From contig JAJLRJ010000008.1 of assembly GCA_024195265.1 (NCBI GenBank), positions 4,332,501 through 4,396,500 on the forward strand: a DNA stretch of 64,000 nucleotides. Direction: 5' to 3'. Source of the DNA: Dendrophyllia cribrosa (Eukaryota; Cnidaria; Anthozoa; Scleractinia; Dendrophylliidae). A program made the position numbers and the translations under genes. This document shows, in pieces, positions 33,501 to 42,630 of the stretch (within the stretch, counting starts at the first letter, position 1; the number at the start of each line of letters is the position of its first letter). The notes under the pieces were generated by a model. It ran no database searches. It was not told the DNA's origin and worked only from the letters and a program-made list of their open reading frames with translations.

Positions 33501-34260
33501 AAAAAATTTCTGTTCTCACTTTAACTGTCTATATATATATATATACACCAAAAAACCGGAAAAAACGACTTGCCGATATTTCGTCTTTATTGTAAAGACT
33601 TCTTCAGGGCATATATATATATTTCTATTTTAAAAATCAAAATATCTTGAAAGATTAATTTTGGTTTTTTCTTACCTTTGCAGAGATAAACAAGGAGAAG
33701 TCCTCCGACCCACACACGTTTCCCTGCCAAAGACACGCTGGTAGCATGTCCGTTATGTTGTGTCCTGCCTCTCTCACGACTTTGTCAAGATCCAAATGAA
33801 AATTTTCATTTGTATTATTCCTCAAACTCTCGTTAAACATTAAAGATTCAATATCATCCAGGAAATGCTGGGCCTCGGTTCCCATTATTTTATCTTTACG
33901 CAACATGTTTTGATTGCAGATTGTTACCGCTGGAAATAAAATCTTTTTCCCTCGCTGTTGCTCCTTGACAGTGACAGAATCATGTTCTATGAGCTTGTTA
34001 TATCCATCGAGAAATTGAACCACTAAAATTGACGTTCCGAGTAGCATTAATATGGCCCACAATATGCGCCTTTTAAGGGAAAAGGATTCAAGAATGAAGT
34101 GAAAACCATGCAGACTTGTGTAGCCAGCAAACTTGTCGAGCAGTGCCGATGAATTACTTTGGTCTTTATCATGATAGTCTGAATTAGTTTTTTGTGATTC
34201 TCCAGTGCTTGTTTCCACTTGGAATTCTTCGATTGTCATTTCCATGGCTTTGTTTAGCAT
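24444..34260 (-). CDS. DEG/ENaC (ASIC-like) sodium channel subunit, paralog A
   Basis: Seven coding exons on the minus strand: 33676-34260, 30938-31189, 30227-30380, 29791-29856, 28370-28559, 26404-26495 and 24444-24577. They have consistent GT-AG junctions in phases 0,0,1,1,2,1 and total 490 aa. Landmarks: the gating His-Gly at residues 51-52 (SLHGFHF), TM1 about 65-84, FPAVTICN at 109-116, GLCYTFNSG in exon 2, the Cys-rich domain in exons 3-5 (CDCPIKCET), and the pre-TM2/TM2 stretch with the GxS selectivity filter as Gly-Cys-Ser (458-460) in exon 7. It should form part of a trimeric plasma-membrane cation channel. AATAAA-like sites lie about 75 bp past the stop. ASIC, FaNaC and HyNaC types cannot be told apart here. 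Confidence 0.93.
24946..26214. mobile_element. 1.27-kb foldback element with 600-bp inverted arms
   Basis: The arms 24946-25546 and 25615-26214 are near-perfect inverted copies around a 68-bp spacer. The termini are TATGGTGGCCCAG and its complement, with CTCCTG duplicated at 24940-24945 and 26215-26220. Each arm carries four direct copies of a GGCCCARTNTTCTCATAG motif (left arm at about 24951, 25231, 25287, 25471). There is no ORF. It lies entirely within the last intron of DEG/ENaC paralog A. Confidence 0.93.
26404..26495 (-). CDS. DEG/ENaC paralog A, exon 6
   Basis: Acceptor TTTGTCTTTTAG, donor GGAT|GTAAGG. Contains LQLNIFYQTVVTEVTKEKP and AYDIHDFG. From Leu on, its protein is identical to the exon in paralog B. 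Confidence 0.93.
27408..27547. repeat. Three tandem copies of a 45-49-bp unit
   Basis: TAGTACTGGGGAAACCCAAC starts copies at 27408, 27457 and 27503. The copies differ only by a 3-bp CCG insertion in the first and a missing C in the third. Confidence 0.93.
28228..28336. repeat. Short inverted-repeat element
   Basis: Arms AAGTATCCTATACAT and ATGTATAGGATACTT, with an inner pair GTGTTGTAT/ATACAACAC, about 109 bp. Likely a MITE in intron 5 of paralog A. Confidence 0.7.
28370..28559 (-). CDS. DEG/ENaC paralog A, exon 5
   Basis: Phase 1 to phase 2 exon with acceptor TTTTCTTTCGAAG and donor TTGAG|GTGAGT. Contains CDCPIKCETVGFSNQ of the Cys-rich palm/thumb region and ends FYNKLQTEL. It is one codon longer than in paralog B. 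Confidence 0.93.
28626..28836. repeat. Two tandem ~105-bp units with GAGCTCCGCGAGCGGGCC
   Basis: TAAGCGACCACCTTGACTTT begins copies at 28626 and 28731. Each contains CGCTTACGGGCATAGGTTCT and a GAGCTC...GAGCTC hairpin. TTGAACCTTCC and TAAGCGACCACC relate them to the transposon family at 40341-41230. Confidence 0.88.
29180..29315. repeat. Short tandem repeats GGTGGTCGCTTAGGAGA
   Basis: About seven copies of a 17-18-bp unit with the core GGTCGCTTAGGAGAGGT. The core matches subterminal repeats of the 40341-41230 element, so this may be the right part of a related insertion starting near 28605. Confidence 0.9.
29791..29856 (-). CDS. DEG/ENaC paralog A, exon 4
   Basis: A 66-bp phase 1-1 exon. Acceptor GTTTTATTTTAG, donor GAGTG|GTAAGT. 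Encodes EYYSVPFCGPEKYVGCLTSA, aligning with the exon in paralog B through CGPEKYV. Confidence 0.9.
30227..30380 (-). CDS. DEG/ENaC paralog A, exon 3
   Basis: Acceptor ATCTTATCACAG, donor CAGATAG|GTAAGA. Encodes TIRLPPPYKSKCGERKLAST, then SYSACFSECYTKVMIDKCQC, the Cys-rich extracellular region. Confidence 0.93.
30938..31189 (-). CDS. DEG/ENaC paralog A, exon 2
   Basis: 84 codons, phase 0-0. Begins RGLCYTFNSGKPG and contains GTGFRVLVHDQNDWP and YGIDISPGFHSTIRIQRFK, a strong DEG/ENaC extracellular signature. Acceptor TTTCCTCAG, donor TTTAAG|GTAATA. Confidence 0.94.
31740..32500 (-). mobile_element. L1/Tx1-type LINE C-terminal fragment in intron 1 of paralog A
   Basis: Minus-strand frames give WKEIYSLPFRTVTIETKIRE, FQYKLLNNIVFTNEKLFRL and, after a frameshift, FCKQEMESIEHLLF, the usual order of the C-terminal domain of L1-like ORF2 proteins. 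No RT core is present, so it is a short dead fragment. Confidence 0.7.
33469..33532. repeat. 64-bp perfect hairpin beside TA microsatellite
   Basis: 28-bp arms TAGACAGTTAAAGTGAGAAC... and complement, flanked by (TA)n tracts. Followed at 33565-33610 by CCGATATTTCGTCTTTATTG, a Penelope-like terminal phrase. It lies 145 bp from exon 1 of paralog A. Confidence 0.8.
33676..34260 (-). CDS. DEG/ENaC paralog A, exon 1 (N-terminus, TM1)
   Basis: 195 codons from ATG 34260 to donor GCAAAG|GTAAGA. Carries the cytosolic tail, SLHGFHF gating motif, TM1, FPAVTICN and the early extracellular domain ending WQGNVCGSEDFSLFISAK. Met6 and Met8 are alternative starts. Met8 lines up with Met5 of paralog B. Confidence 0.93.
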
Positions 34261-35749
34261 GGTGTCTTGGTTGTCAGAAGTGAGGTCTCATTCAGTTAAT
34301 TCCCCGAACCGGTTCATGCCAGTTAGCAGCTGGTTGACGCAAGGATTTACATAACTGAAACGTTCCGTTAAAAGGTAACATGACATTATACAATTTTAAA
34401 GTCACTGAAGGCTTCAATTATTCGCCAGTTTTGTGTACTCGCCTAAATGAAATTACCATTTCGTAAAATAATACTATGAATTTCTAATGACTCCCTGGTG
34501 ATATATTGCTGTTTTTGTTCTTTTTATTATTTTCAGTTTATTTTTTATGACAAAATAAGTTTACCAGACTGAAAAAGAACCGATCAAACCTTAAACGAAA
34601 CCATCCGAAGCGAAAATTACTACAACTGTCAATCTCGTACGAGCTACTGTTAAAACAGTATCATTTATAACTAGCAGACAATGCCATTGTGTTGTATTTA
34701 ATCCTCGACAAAAATTATTAATTCTGGTCGTGCCCGATAGTGCTGTTATAAATTAGTTGACAAGAAAGAAATGAATAATACAAAAGATTCTTTACCGCCA
34801 TTTAAACGAAGTTATTCCATGATTCTGAATCAGGCACTATTTCCACTTTAAGATGTCTTTTATTTGATATTTTAAGGAATTGCATTTGGGACATTGTTAA
34901 TGGTCTGTCATTATTTTTATACAGCTGCCTAAAATGCGTATTTTTAATTAAAACGAGTGGCATGGGAAATTCGGTGTTAATCGCCTGCTGCGCGATTAAG
35001 AATACAGTTTCACATGTACTTTCATTGGTAATTACAACTAACAAAGAATGAGTATACATAAAAAAATGTATTACCTTCTATCTTATGTAATATATAGCAT
35101 TTACAGACTGAGTTGTCTGTCTGCTTTAAAACGATCATCGTGCACTGGAAACTGTAAATAAAAGACATGGCCAATGCGCAATTTTGAATTTCAAAAATAA
35201 CAACTGACCTTGCGGATATTAAATCGCCATTCACCTTCAGTTGCTGTGGCTTTAGTTTGTAAATTTTAAACTGAATATGTAACATCAACATCAACTCTGA
35301 GAAGTATTGAGTTGTTTTGAAATCTCCTAAATCTGTATTTCCAAAAACAGAACCCATCGTACTATTTGGTCGGCTTGGACACTGGGATGTTGAAGTGTGC
35401 GAGCCGAATCCTCTGGGGTTTTTTTTGTGGATTGTGTCCTCTCAGGTAATGGTATTGAGCAGTAATTTCATGTGCTGTTGTTTGTTCTTCACTATTTCTC
35501 AAACAGAAATTTGGAATTTTTTTGCCAGAAATAAAAGGGTTTAAGTATTTTATGCTAATTGAAGAGAGAAGCAGTAGTAGCTATGGGAACACAATTTAAT
35601 CCTCGGAATTCGTGTTCTCTAGTTCCCGGCCGGGCCTGTTTCTGGCGTTAACTCTGAGCAGCTAACTGACCAGCGCGCAAACGAGCTGGAAAAGCGAGGA
35701 GAGACTAGGGAGAGTGGGTGAGGTGTTTCCTCCGCACGCCTTTTTAAAG
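34261..35749. other. Upstream of paralog A, no feature seen
   Basis: AT-rich sequence that should include the promoter and 5' UTR of paralog A. No TATA box, CpG cluster or coding exon could be assigned with confidence. Confidence 0.5.
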
Positions 35750-35921
35750 CCAGGCCAACTAATCAATAATCAATGACATCAATGAGTAATCAATGGGTAA
35801 TCAATGGGTAATCAATTGATTGATCATTGCGTATTGCCAATACTCAATGAGTAATCAATGATTAATCGAACCCAAAAATTTTGTGGGTCATTGACTACTC
35901 ATTGATGTCATTGATTACTCG
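35750..35921. repeat. ATCAATGA-repeat element, copy 1
   Basis: Made of many ATCAATGA/TCATTGAT words forming an imperfect palindrome around CAATTGATTG. The inverse copy is at 36455-36630. It begins near GCCAGGCCAACTAATCAA. Confidence 0.8.
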
Positions 35922-36454
35922 CATTTTAAACCAACAGAGACCTTCCAGTACACCCATTTCTCTTCCTGCCACCCACCAGGGTTCAGAAAAGGGCTCAGAA
36001 AAGGTGAAGCCCTGAGACTTTTAAAAAACAAATTCCTCAGCGAAATCATTCAGTGAGAATATCAACAACTTAAAAGCACGCCTCCGTGCTAGAGGCTACA
36101 CTCACAATCTCATTGAGAAAATAATTTAATTTCCGAGGTAAAATTCAATGAACGGAAATCATCTTTGCAGCAAAAGTAGAACGCGCGAAAAAGAATTCTG
36201 CCTTTCGTAACCACGTACCACCCGGAGTTGCCTACTCTTAAAAACATCTTAATGAGCAAATGGCATTTAATTCAGAACCAACCATTGCTAAGAGAAATAT
36301 AAAAAGAGCCTCCCCTTATCTCATACAAAAACGGAAAATCCTTGGGGGATATCCCGGGGGGATATACTTGCTAGAGCAAAACTCTAAAGGTCACGTTCCA
36401 CGTTATCACGAGCTTATGAGTCGTGTCTGGCCTAACAACACCTCTTTTCATGCA
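35922..36454. other. Sequence between the two inverted ATCAATGA elements
   Basis: No gene or further repeat recognised. It may be the interior of a larger element bounded by the two inverted copies. Confidence 0.4.
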
Positions 36455-36630
36455 AATCAATGACCAATCAATGACATCAATGACTAATCAATGACCAAAA
36501 ATTTTGTGGGTCATTGATTAGTCATTGAGTACTCATTGAGTATTGGCCATACTCGATGAGTAATCAATTGATTAATCATTGATTACCCATTGATTACTCA
36601 TTGATGTCATTGATGTCATTGATTAGGTAA
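36455..36630. repeat. ATCAATGA-repeat element, copy 2 (inverted)
   Basis: Reverse complement of the 35750-35921 sequence, ending GATTAGGTAAGCCTGG where copy 1 starts with the complement. Shares the central CCAAAAATTTTGTGGGTCAT. Confidence 0.8.
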
Positions 36631-36660
36631 GCCTGGTTTAAGACCAGATAATCAGATAAC

Positions 36661-36919
36661 TGTCAACAAGAGAGGATAAAGGGTAAGAGAGGCCATCACC
36701 CATACATGCCCTATTCCATAGGTAATCTGTCTCAAGTTATTTTTAGACCGGCACCAAGGCTGTAGAGATCACAAGGGGTTAGATAACAGCCAATCACATG
36801 GCGCGAATGTTTCCGCGTGGATAAGCCACGCTTCTAAATATAACCTGAGACAGATTACCTATGGAATAGGGCATGTATGGGTGATGGCCTCTCTTACCCT
36901 TTATCCTCTCTTGCTGTCA
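36661..36919. mobile_element. 259-bp MITE with ~75-bp inverted arms
   Basis: The left arm starts TGTCAACAAGAGAGGATAAA and the right arm ends with the near complement TTTATCCTCTCTTGCTGTCA. Both include AGGGCATGTATGGGTGATGG or its complement. No clear target duplication. Confidence 0.87.
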
Positions 36920-37130
36920 AGGAGTATGCTGCGCCTTAAGAAATTTACATATGCTGTAAAATACTTACGGTGTCTAATCCAGTGGCGACGTCAATTACAT
37001 CTCAGCTCATCGTGCTGACCGTCCTTTATTAATATAAAAACCGCTAGCGTGTCTAGAATCCCGAACTCCAATCGTATTGGTCACACTAAAACTAGGGCGA
37101 CCGCAGACAAGAGCAAAGTAGCAGCCTCAT

Positions 37131-37307
37131 AACCATACAATATTCAGTCTAATGCACTTTACGTTCAGTAATATTTAAATTCAGTAAAAAACTTTCCTAA
37201 ACAAAAAAGTCTTGACCTTTAGCATACTATAACTATACAATATTCTAATGCGCTTTACGTTCAGTAATAATTAAATTCAGTAAAAAACTTTCCTAAACAA
37301 AAAAGTC
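37131..37307. repeat. Two direct copies of an ~81-bp unit
   Basis: ACGTTCAGTAATATTTAAAT (copy at 37131-37211) recurs at 37227-37307 with TAATAATTAAAT. Both end CCTAAACAAAAAAGTC. Confidence 0.85.
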
Positions 37308-37349
37308 AAAGCAGTCAAAATATTGGCAGATTGAATGTCCGAGGGACCC

Positions 37350-37610
37350 GTGCGAAATGATTTCCGAGAATTCTCGAGAAAAGCAAAATTCTCAGGATTT
37401 CTAAAGAAATCTTGGTACATTTTGGTGCGACCCAAATTTCCCGGAAATTCTTGGGAAATTTCGAGATCACCTCCAGCAGGATTTAACACCTTCTCGGTTA
37501 TTGCCGAGAATTCTCGGGATTTGGCTGAAATCTGTGAAAACCAGAAATAAGCTTGCTCAAAAGAAGGGGTTCTCAGGATTTCTCGGGAAATCCCAGGAAT
37601 AACTTGAGAC
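37350..37610. repeat. Degenerate GAATTCTCGGGATTT repeats
   Basis: Repeated words such as TTCTCAGGATTTCT, CCCGGAAATTCTTGG and GAGAATTCTCGGGATTT. A related array is at 44210-44580. Confidence 0.65.
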
Positions 37611-39228
37611 GCTATTCACTATTTACTGAAAATACGTTTGAGTTTGACTTCAGTCTACAGAAGTGATTGTCATACATGTATAAGCATACTTTCACAACGA
37701 AAGTATGGAGGCCGAAGTTAATCATCAACCTCACATGTTGCCCATTGTCGGCTTGTGGGCCGGGACTTGAATACAAGGCGATATCGTACATTTGATGTTC
37801 GCTTTTTTGGCTCATCCACTCATTCCACACTCATTATCCCGACACAATCATTTTTTGAAATAGTATTGACGCCGTAACGAAATGAAACCTTGGCCGGTAT
37901 AAAAGGTAATTCCTCGATTATAATGACATCTTCAAACGCGTTTGTAGATCGAAGCTTATGCATAACATAACAATATGTTATTATTCAGCGAGATGCAAAT
38001 AGCTTAGTGGCCCCAGCTTATGTTGTATTCTATATTTTGCCGTATAAAACGTGTGTTTAGAGTAGGAAGGCAACGCGATCGCATGTCAGAGCACACATTT
38101 GTAAACAAGCAATTTATCGTAGCGTCCCGCAAAGTAAATATTAAGCTTAAAAAATACATGAAAGATTACTCACAATTGCGTCTCTTCTTAAGATTAAATT
38201 GACATATTAAAGTCATACCTTATACGTGTTTTATGAGGGACCTCTCATCATGGAATCCTGCACTTTTTCACTCGAAAAGACTCAATAATTCAAGTAAATA
38301 ATCCGGCTTCTGATCTTTATAGATTCGCGCGCGCGGTGACCTCATTCCCAGTGTCCTCTCTACTTGGCGTCATATATCACGTGAGCACAAACGAAGGCCG
38401 TTTGAATTTGTGGCGGCCATCTTTGGTGTATCAAACAACCGTTTACGTACATGTACTTTTTACAGCGTGTTTGGACGCTGTTTAATCCAAGAATGAGCTA
38501 TTTCTCAGCAGTTGAGATTAATATGTGAGACGACGGTCGACATCAGGACGCTAAAATGTGAGTACAAACTTAACTTTATACTTTGTAATCTTTTCAGTCA
38601 GTACGAAGCTTTCATAAGCTTTATACAATGTAAGCTTAAATTGGGCTGTAAGTTACTGAGCTTTGGCTTTATACAATGTACGCTAAGAAGAGTGTAGGAT
38701 AATTTCTTTATAGCAGTGAATGGTTTAATATTTTATCGAGCGCATTTTAGTTTGGTGGGGTAAAACAGTATTCGTCCAACTGCCAAATTCAAAATATTTG
38801 AACCTCGATCGACCGGTTAACAATTCGGTCAGCCTGGTTCTCGATAAAACGAGACTGTATTCATTTATTCGTTAATCGTTCGATTGTTCTCAAGCTTACT
38901 TCGTGATGTTAGATCATTTTAGTTTTGCTTTTTTTATAGTTGTGTCATATCCACTGTAAGATGTGGATTTAGTTAATTTAGAGTTTTAAATAAGCTTAAT
39001 GGTCTCTGTGTATGTACATGTACATGTAGTAGGGACATTTTTTGTTGGACCATTGATTTGTCAGATTTAAAAGGGGCTACTGTATTTCGCCAGTCTTTAT
39101 TGTCATAATTATTGAATAACCGAAAGGCATACATGTATTTTAATTCAGGAATGGAAACCTAAAAATAATGGCCCGGTTTGATTCAAAATTAAATTACTCT
39201 ACAAGTACACTGGAACTATACACCAGGC
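37611..39228. other. Gene-free stretch
   Basis: No coding exon can be supported. A CGCGCGCGG cluster near 38330 and a donor-like AAAT|GTGAGTAC near 38557 hint at a promoter and a noncoding first exon, but nothing confirms it. Confidence 0.4.
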
Positions 39229-39311
39229 TCCGGTTTGTTCAAAAGGTGGATAGCGCTATCCACCGGATAAATCACTATCCAAGGGATAAGTATTACAGCG
39301 GTTACCATTAA

Positions 39312-39930
39312 GGTGGCTCCATATAGTGTTTTGGCGCGCAAGGCATGGGTACGAAAATGGCCCGAGCGCGTGTTAGTTTATTTTGATGATGTCCAAAAAT
39401 AAAGAGGTTTTTACGATAGCTAAAACGTTAATTGCGCACGTTCCACACGGTAAATTTTCATAAAAGTTGGCAAATTGGTAGGATTTTCTTGGTTCGCGAT
39501 CACAGAGAAAAGACAACAATTTTTGTATAATGTACATACACAATTTAACCCAATAAACGTTAAAAACGAAGTGAGTAAATTGCTGAAAATTATGTACCCA
39601 TTGTTTTATGGCTTTGTCGTATGAGACTTACTGAATGTTTATACTGTTTTGCCAAAAATCGCTAATATTTACTGTGTAAAAACCGAGAAAAGGTGTCGAG
39701 AGGTTTGCTAGCCTTGAACAACAAGCCCCAAAAATCAATCAGTGGTTGCCATAGTAATGAGACAAGATTGCCAAATTAGACTTCTTCTTAAAGGAGAAAG
39801 CCTAAGCTACATGTACATGTACAGTATGTGTATACTATGCCTAGTATTGCGAAACAGAACTCTAGAAAGACAGCAATAAGGTCATGTATATTTTATTTGG
39901 AAGACTGGCCAATAGCGATATGGAGCCACC
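39312..39930. mobile_element. 619-bp TTAA-target nonautonomous element
   Basis: TTAA flanks both sides (39308-39311, 39931-39934). The ends GGTGGCTCCATATAG and, inverted, GGTGGCTCCATATCG match the GGTGGC terminus of the 18180-18974 element. No ORF. Confidence 0.85.
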
Positions 39931-40340
39931 TTAACACGCGACCCACTGCCCTCAAAACAGTCGGATAAAGTTGAGTTTTAGTGGACGTCAATCAAAGAAA
40001 AGCTGTTAAAATTATTTTAGACTCTGACAGGATTTCAAGCAAACAGAGCTAAAAAAATCAACAATTTTACCCGCTGAGAGAAGGTAAAACTAAAATCAAA
40101 CTCGATTTCCAAGCCAGTTTAAACAAAAAGAAAACCTGCTGTTTGTAGCAACTGTATTTTTAGAATAAAACTTTTAAATTTCACTGTAACTCAGTGATGC
40201 ATGATGAATTGTAGGCGGATCACAACTCATGAAGCCGTGGCTGCATGAAGCGCCAGTTTTTACTGTATATCATGTTGAATGAAATCTTCTCTGTAAAACT
40301 ATAATTGACTTTAAAATTTGTTGTTTTAAAATGTTTACTG

Positions 40341-41230
40341 CAGTCGAACCTCCGATTGAAAAAAACACCTCTCGTAAGCGACCACCTCTCCTCAGCGACC
40401 AGCTTTCCAAAATACCAAAAGTTTCCAAGTCAAATCACTATATTTGGAACCTCTTGTAAGCGACCACCTCTCGTAAGCGACCGTGACCACTTTTAGAGCT
40501 AAACGTTTTAAATTTTCTTTTGTTTTAAACCTCCCGTAAGCGACCACTCGACAGATAATAGAGCGGAAATTGGATAATGAGGTGTTGTAACATTATCGCA
40601 TTCCTCAAGACAAGTCTTGTTTTTCTTGTTCAAAACCTATGCCAAACTCAAATTCTTCTACAAATGGTAGGAGGGTTTAGTTTCCGAGCTGTAAACGATG
40701 TTTTTGACTGTTCGGCCTCAATTTGGTTAGATAATGGCCATAAAAATGGCATTATTTTGTAGCCTGAAAAAGGGTCTTTTTGGTGGAAATTTGGGTGTTA
40801 AAGGGTTAATGTACAGTTTTTTACGCTTGTTAACATGTAAATCACCAGTAATATAAAAGGGCTGTCAAATTTAAAGCTAGCAATCTAATCCTTATTAGTT
40901 CATGTTCAGTTCCCCTTAACGTTTAGACAACATTAAAGATTCAATTTGTAACTATCGTGAGACTTGTTCCATTCGCCTTATTAGGTAGTTTATCAGAAGC
41001 GAACCATGAAACTCTGAATAAATATTTTGGAAAGCTTAAATATTAATTTTTTGTGACTACTAAAAGTTATTACTGTACATGGGGTTAGATGGGCATTGGC
41101 ACATCGGGTAAGTCTCTGCAGTTACCATATGCTAATAAGGCAAAATTTTGACCCAATATGGTCTGAACTCTCGTAAGCGACCACCTAGGCTTGACATTTT
41201 GGGTGGTCGCTTACAGGAGGTTTGACTGTA
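40341..41230. mobile_element. DNA transposon relic with GTAAGCGACCACC subterminal repeats
   Basis: The ends are CAGTCGAACCTCC at the left and GGAGGTTTGACTG at the right. Internal copies of CTCGTAAGCGACCACCTC lie near both ends in opposite orientation. No transposase is recognisable. Related to repeats at 28626-29315 and to short tails at 43680-43760 and 45220-45270 (GCTTAATAGAGG, CCGCTTAATGCAG). Confidence 0.65.
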
Positions 41231-41321
41231 TTTCTTTTTGGTAAAATTTTTTGGAATCCAGTCGGAATTTTAATTGTTAATGGTAACCGCTGTAACAAAA
41301 TCTTTTGGTTATCCGCTGGAC

Positions 41322-41353
<32 letters not shown>

Positions 41354-41510
41354 TTTTGAACAACTGGGGCCAGGATGGATATAGATTGCAATTTGAAAAC
41401 ATTGGCTCCATGTGTTTTGGAAAATTTGCTAAAAACTGATCATGGCTTGACCTTCAAGAATTCAATTGATACATGTACATGTATGTTGTTCTAAGAGCAT
41501 TTTGTGTCCA

Positions 41511-41644
41511 GGTCCCGGTTGTTCAAAAGGTGGATAGAGCTACCTGTATCCAGCGGATAAATCTCTATCCAGCAGATAACGCAATTGGTTTTGTACACGC
41601 TTATCCGCTGGATAGCGATATCCACCTTTTTAACAACCGGGGCC
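41511..41644. mobile_element. 134-bp MITE of the GGATAGCG family
   Basis: Arms GGTCCCGGTTGTTCAAAAGG and the near complement CCTTTTTAACAACCGGGGCC pair along the element. Both carry GGATAAATCTCTATCC or GGATAGCGATATCC. Same family as the ends at 39229 and 41372. Confidence 0.85.
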
Positions 41645-42419
41645 AGATAAATTTCTCAGTTTTATTATTAGCACGGTCTGAGTCAAATGCATAAACTACC
41701 TGGACATAGCCCCTTTAAAAGCAAGTAAAAACATTTTATATCTTGTCTGATTATTTATTTGACAAATGATTATTATAATATACAGCTGTACATGTACATT
41801 TACAGCTGTACAGTCTGTATGTATGTGCCTGGTCAGTCTTTCTCCTTGAACAAAAAAGATTATGCGTGTGATAAGACAATCCCAAAGGAGAATGATCTTT
41901 TTTTGCATGTTCTTATATTATTACAGTGTATGTACATGTAGCTGTTGTGGGTGTATTGTGTGGTACTGACACTAAAGTGACTGCATGTCCCAAATTGAAA
42001 CTGATTTACTGATTTTATGAATGGAGACACCATGGTTAAATAGAAATTACAGTCTGTAAATGTACACCAAAGCATAAATCTATCTGGGCACAAACTTCAA
42101 TGGTGCATGAAGCAGGCTGATTTTTAAGGCATTTCAAAGAATATGTGGGATGAATAGTACCAGTAATCTTTCAACATGTGGCACAAACTGTCAGTAATAC
42201 ATGTGCATGTATGTACAATACCAATTTTATTTACATCAGTGGGTTTAAAAAGCTTAAAGGTTATGCAGTAGGGCTGAATGACAAAACGTTTCAGTGTCAT
42301 ATCATCAGAAAGCAAAACTACATGTATTTTCTCCATTCATTCATTAAAATCCATACTGAAAATCCTGGTTATACAGTAATATCACCCACTTGCATGTTGG
42401 GATCAATTGTACCATAGAT
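41645..42419. other. Gene-free stretch rich in ACATGTACATGT words
   Basis: Simple TACATGTA-type words recur. No gene or element boundary seen. Confidence 0.6.
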
Positions 42420-42630
42420 AGTGTCAGTGCGATGTTGGCCGATGGTCAGTCGACATGTCCGCCGACATGTCGGTGTCAAGTCTCGGTGGAATATCAGTCA
42501 AGTGTCGGTAGTCTATCGGTCTAGTGTCGGTATATACAGTACTGTAGTCCATCAGCCAAATATCAGTAGTCTATCGGTGAAATATCGGTCACGATATCGG
42601 TCAAGCATTGGTTGTGTATTGTTCAAGTGT
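42420..42630. repeat. Short degenerate tandem repeats AGTGTCGGT/TATCGGTC
   Basis: About 12 copies of a loose 17-20-bp unit such as CAAGTGTCGGTAGTCTATCG. No ORF of note. Confidence 0.75.

Larger units (their letters stand above)
39229..41372. mobile_element. Composite 2.1-kb element with GGATAGCGCTATCC ends
   Basis: The left end 39229-39310 and right end 41278-41372 are inverted copies of one another (GTTCAAAAGGTGGATAGCG, CACCGGATAAATCACT, CAGCGGTTACCATTAA). The left copy is cut exactly at CCATTAA by the TTAA element 39312-39930. A second element occupies 40341-41230. With these removed the original element was about 0.6 kb. Confidence 0.75.
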
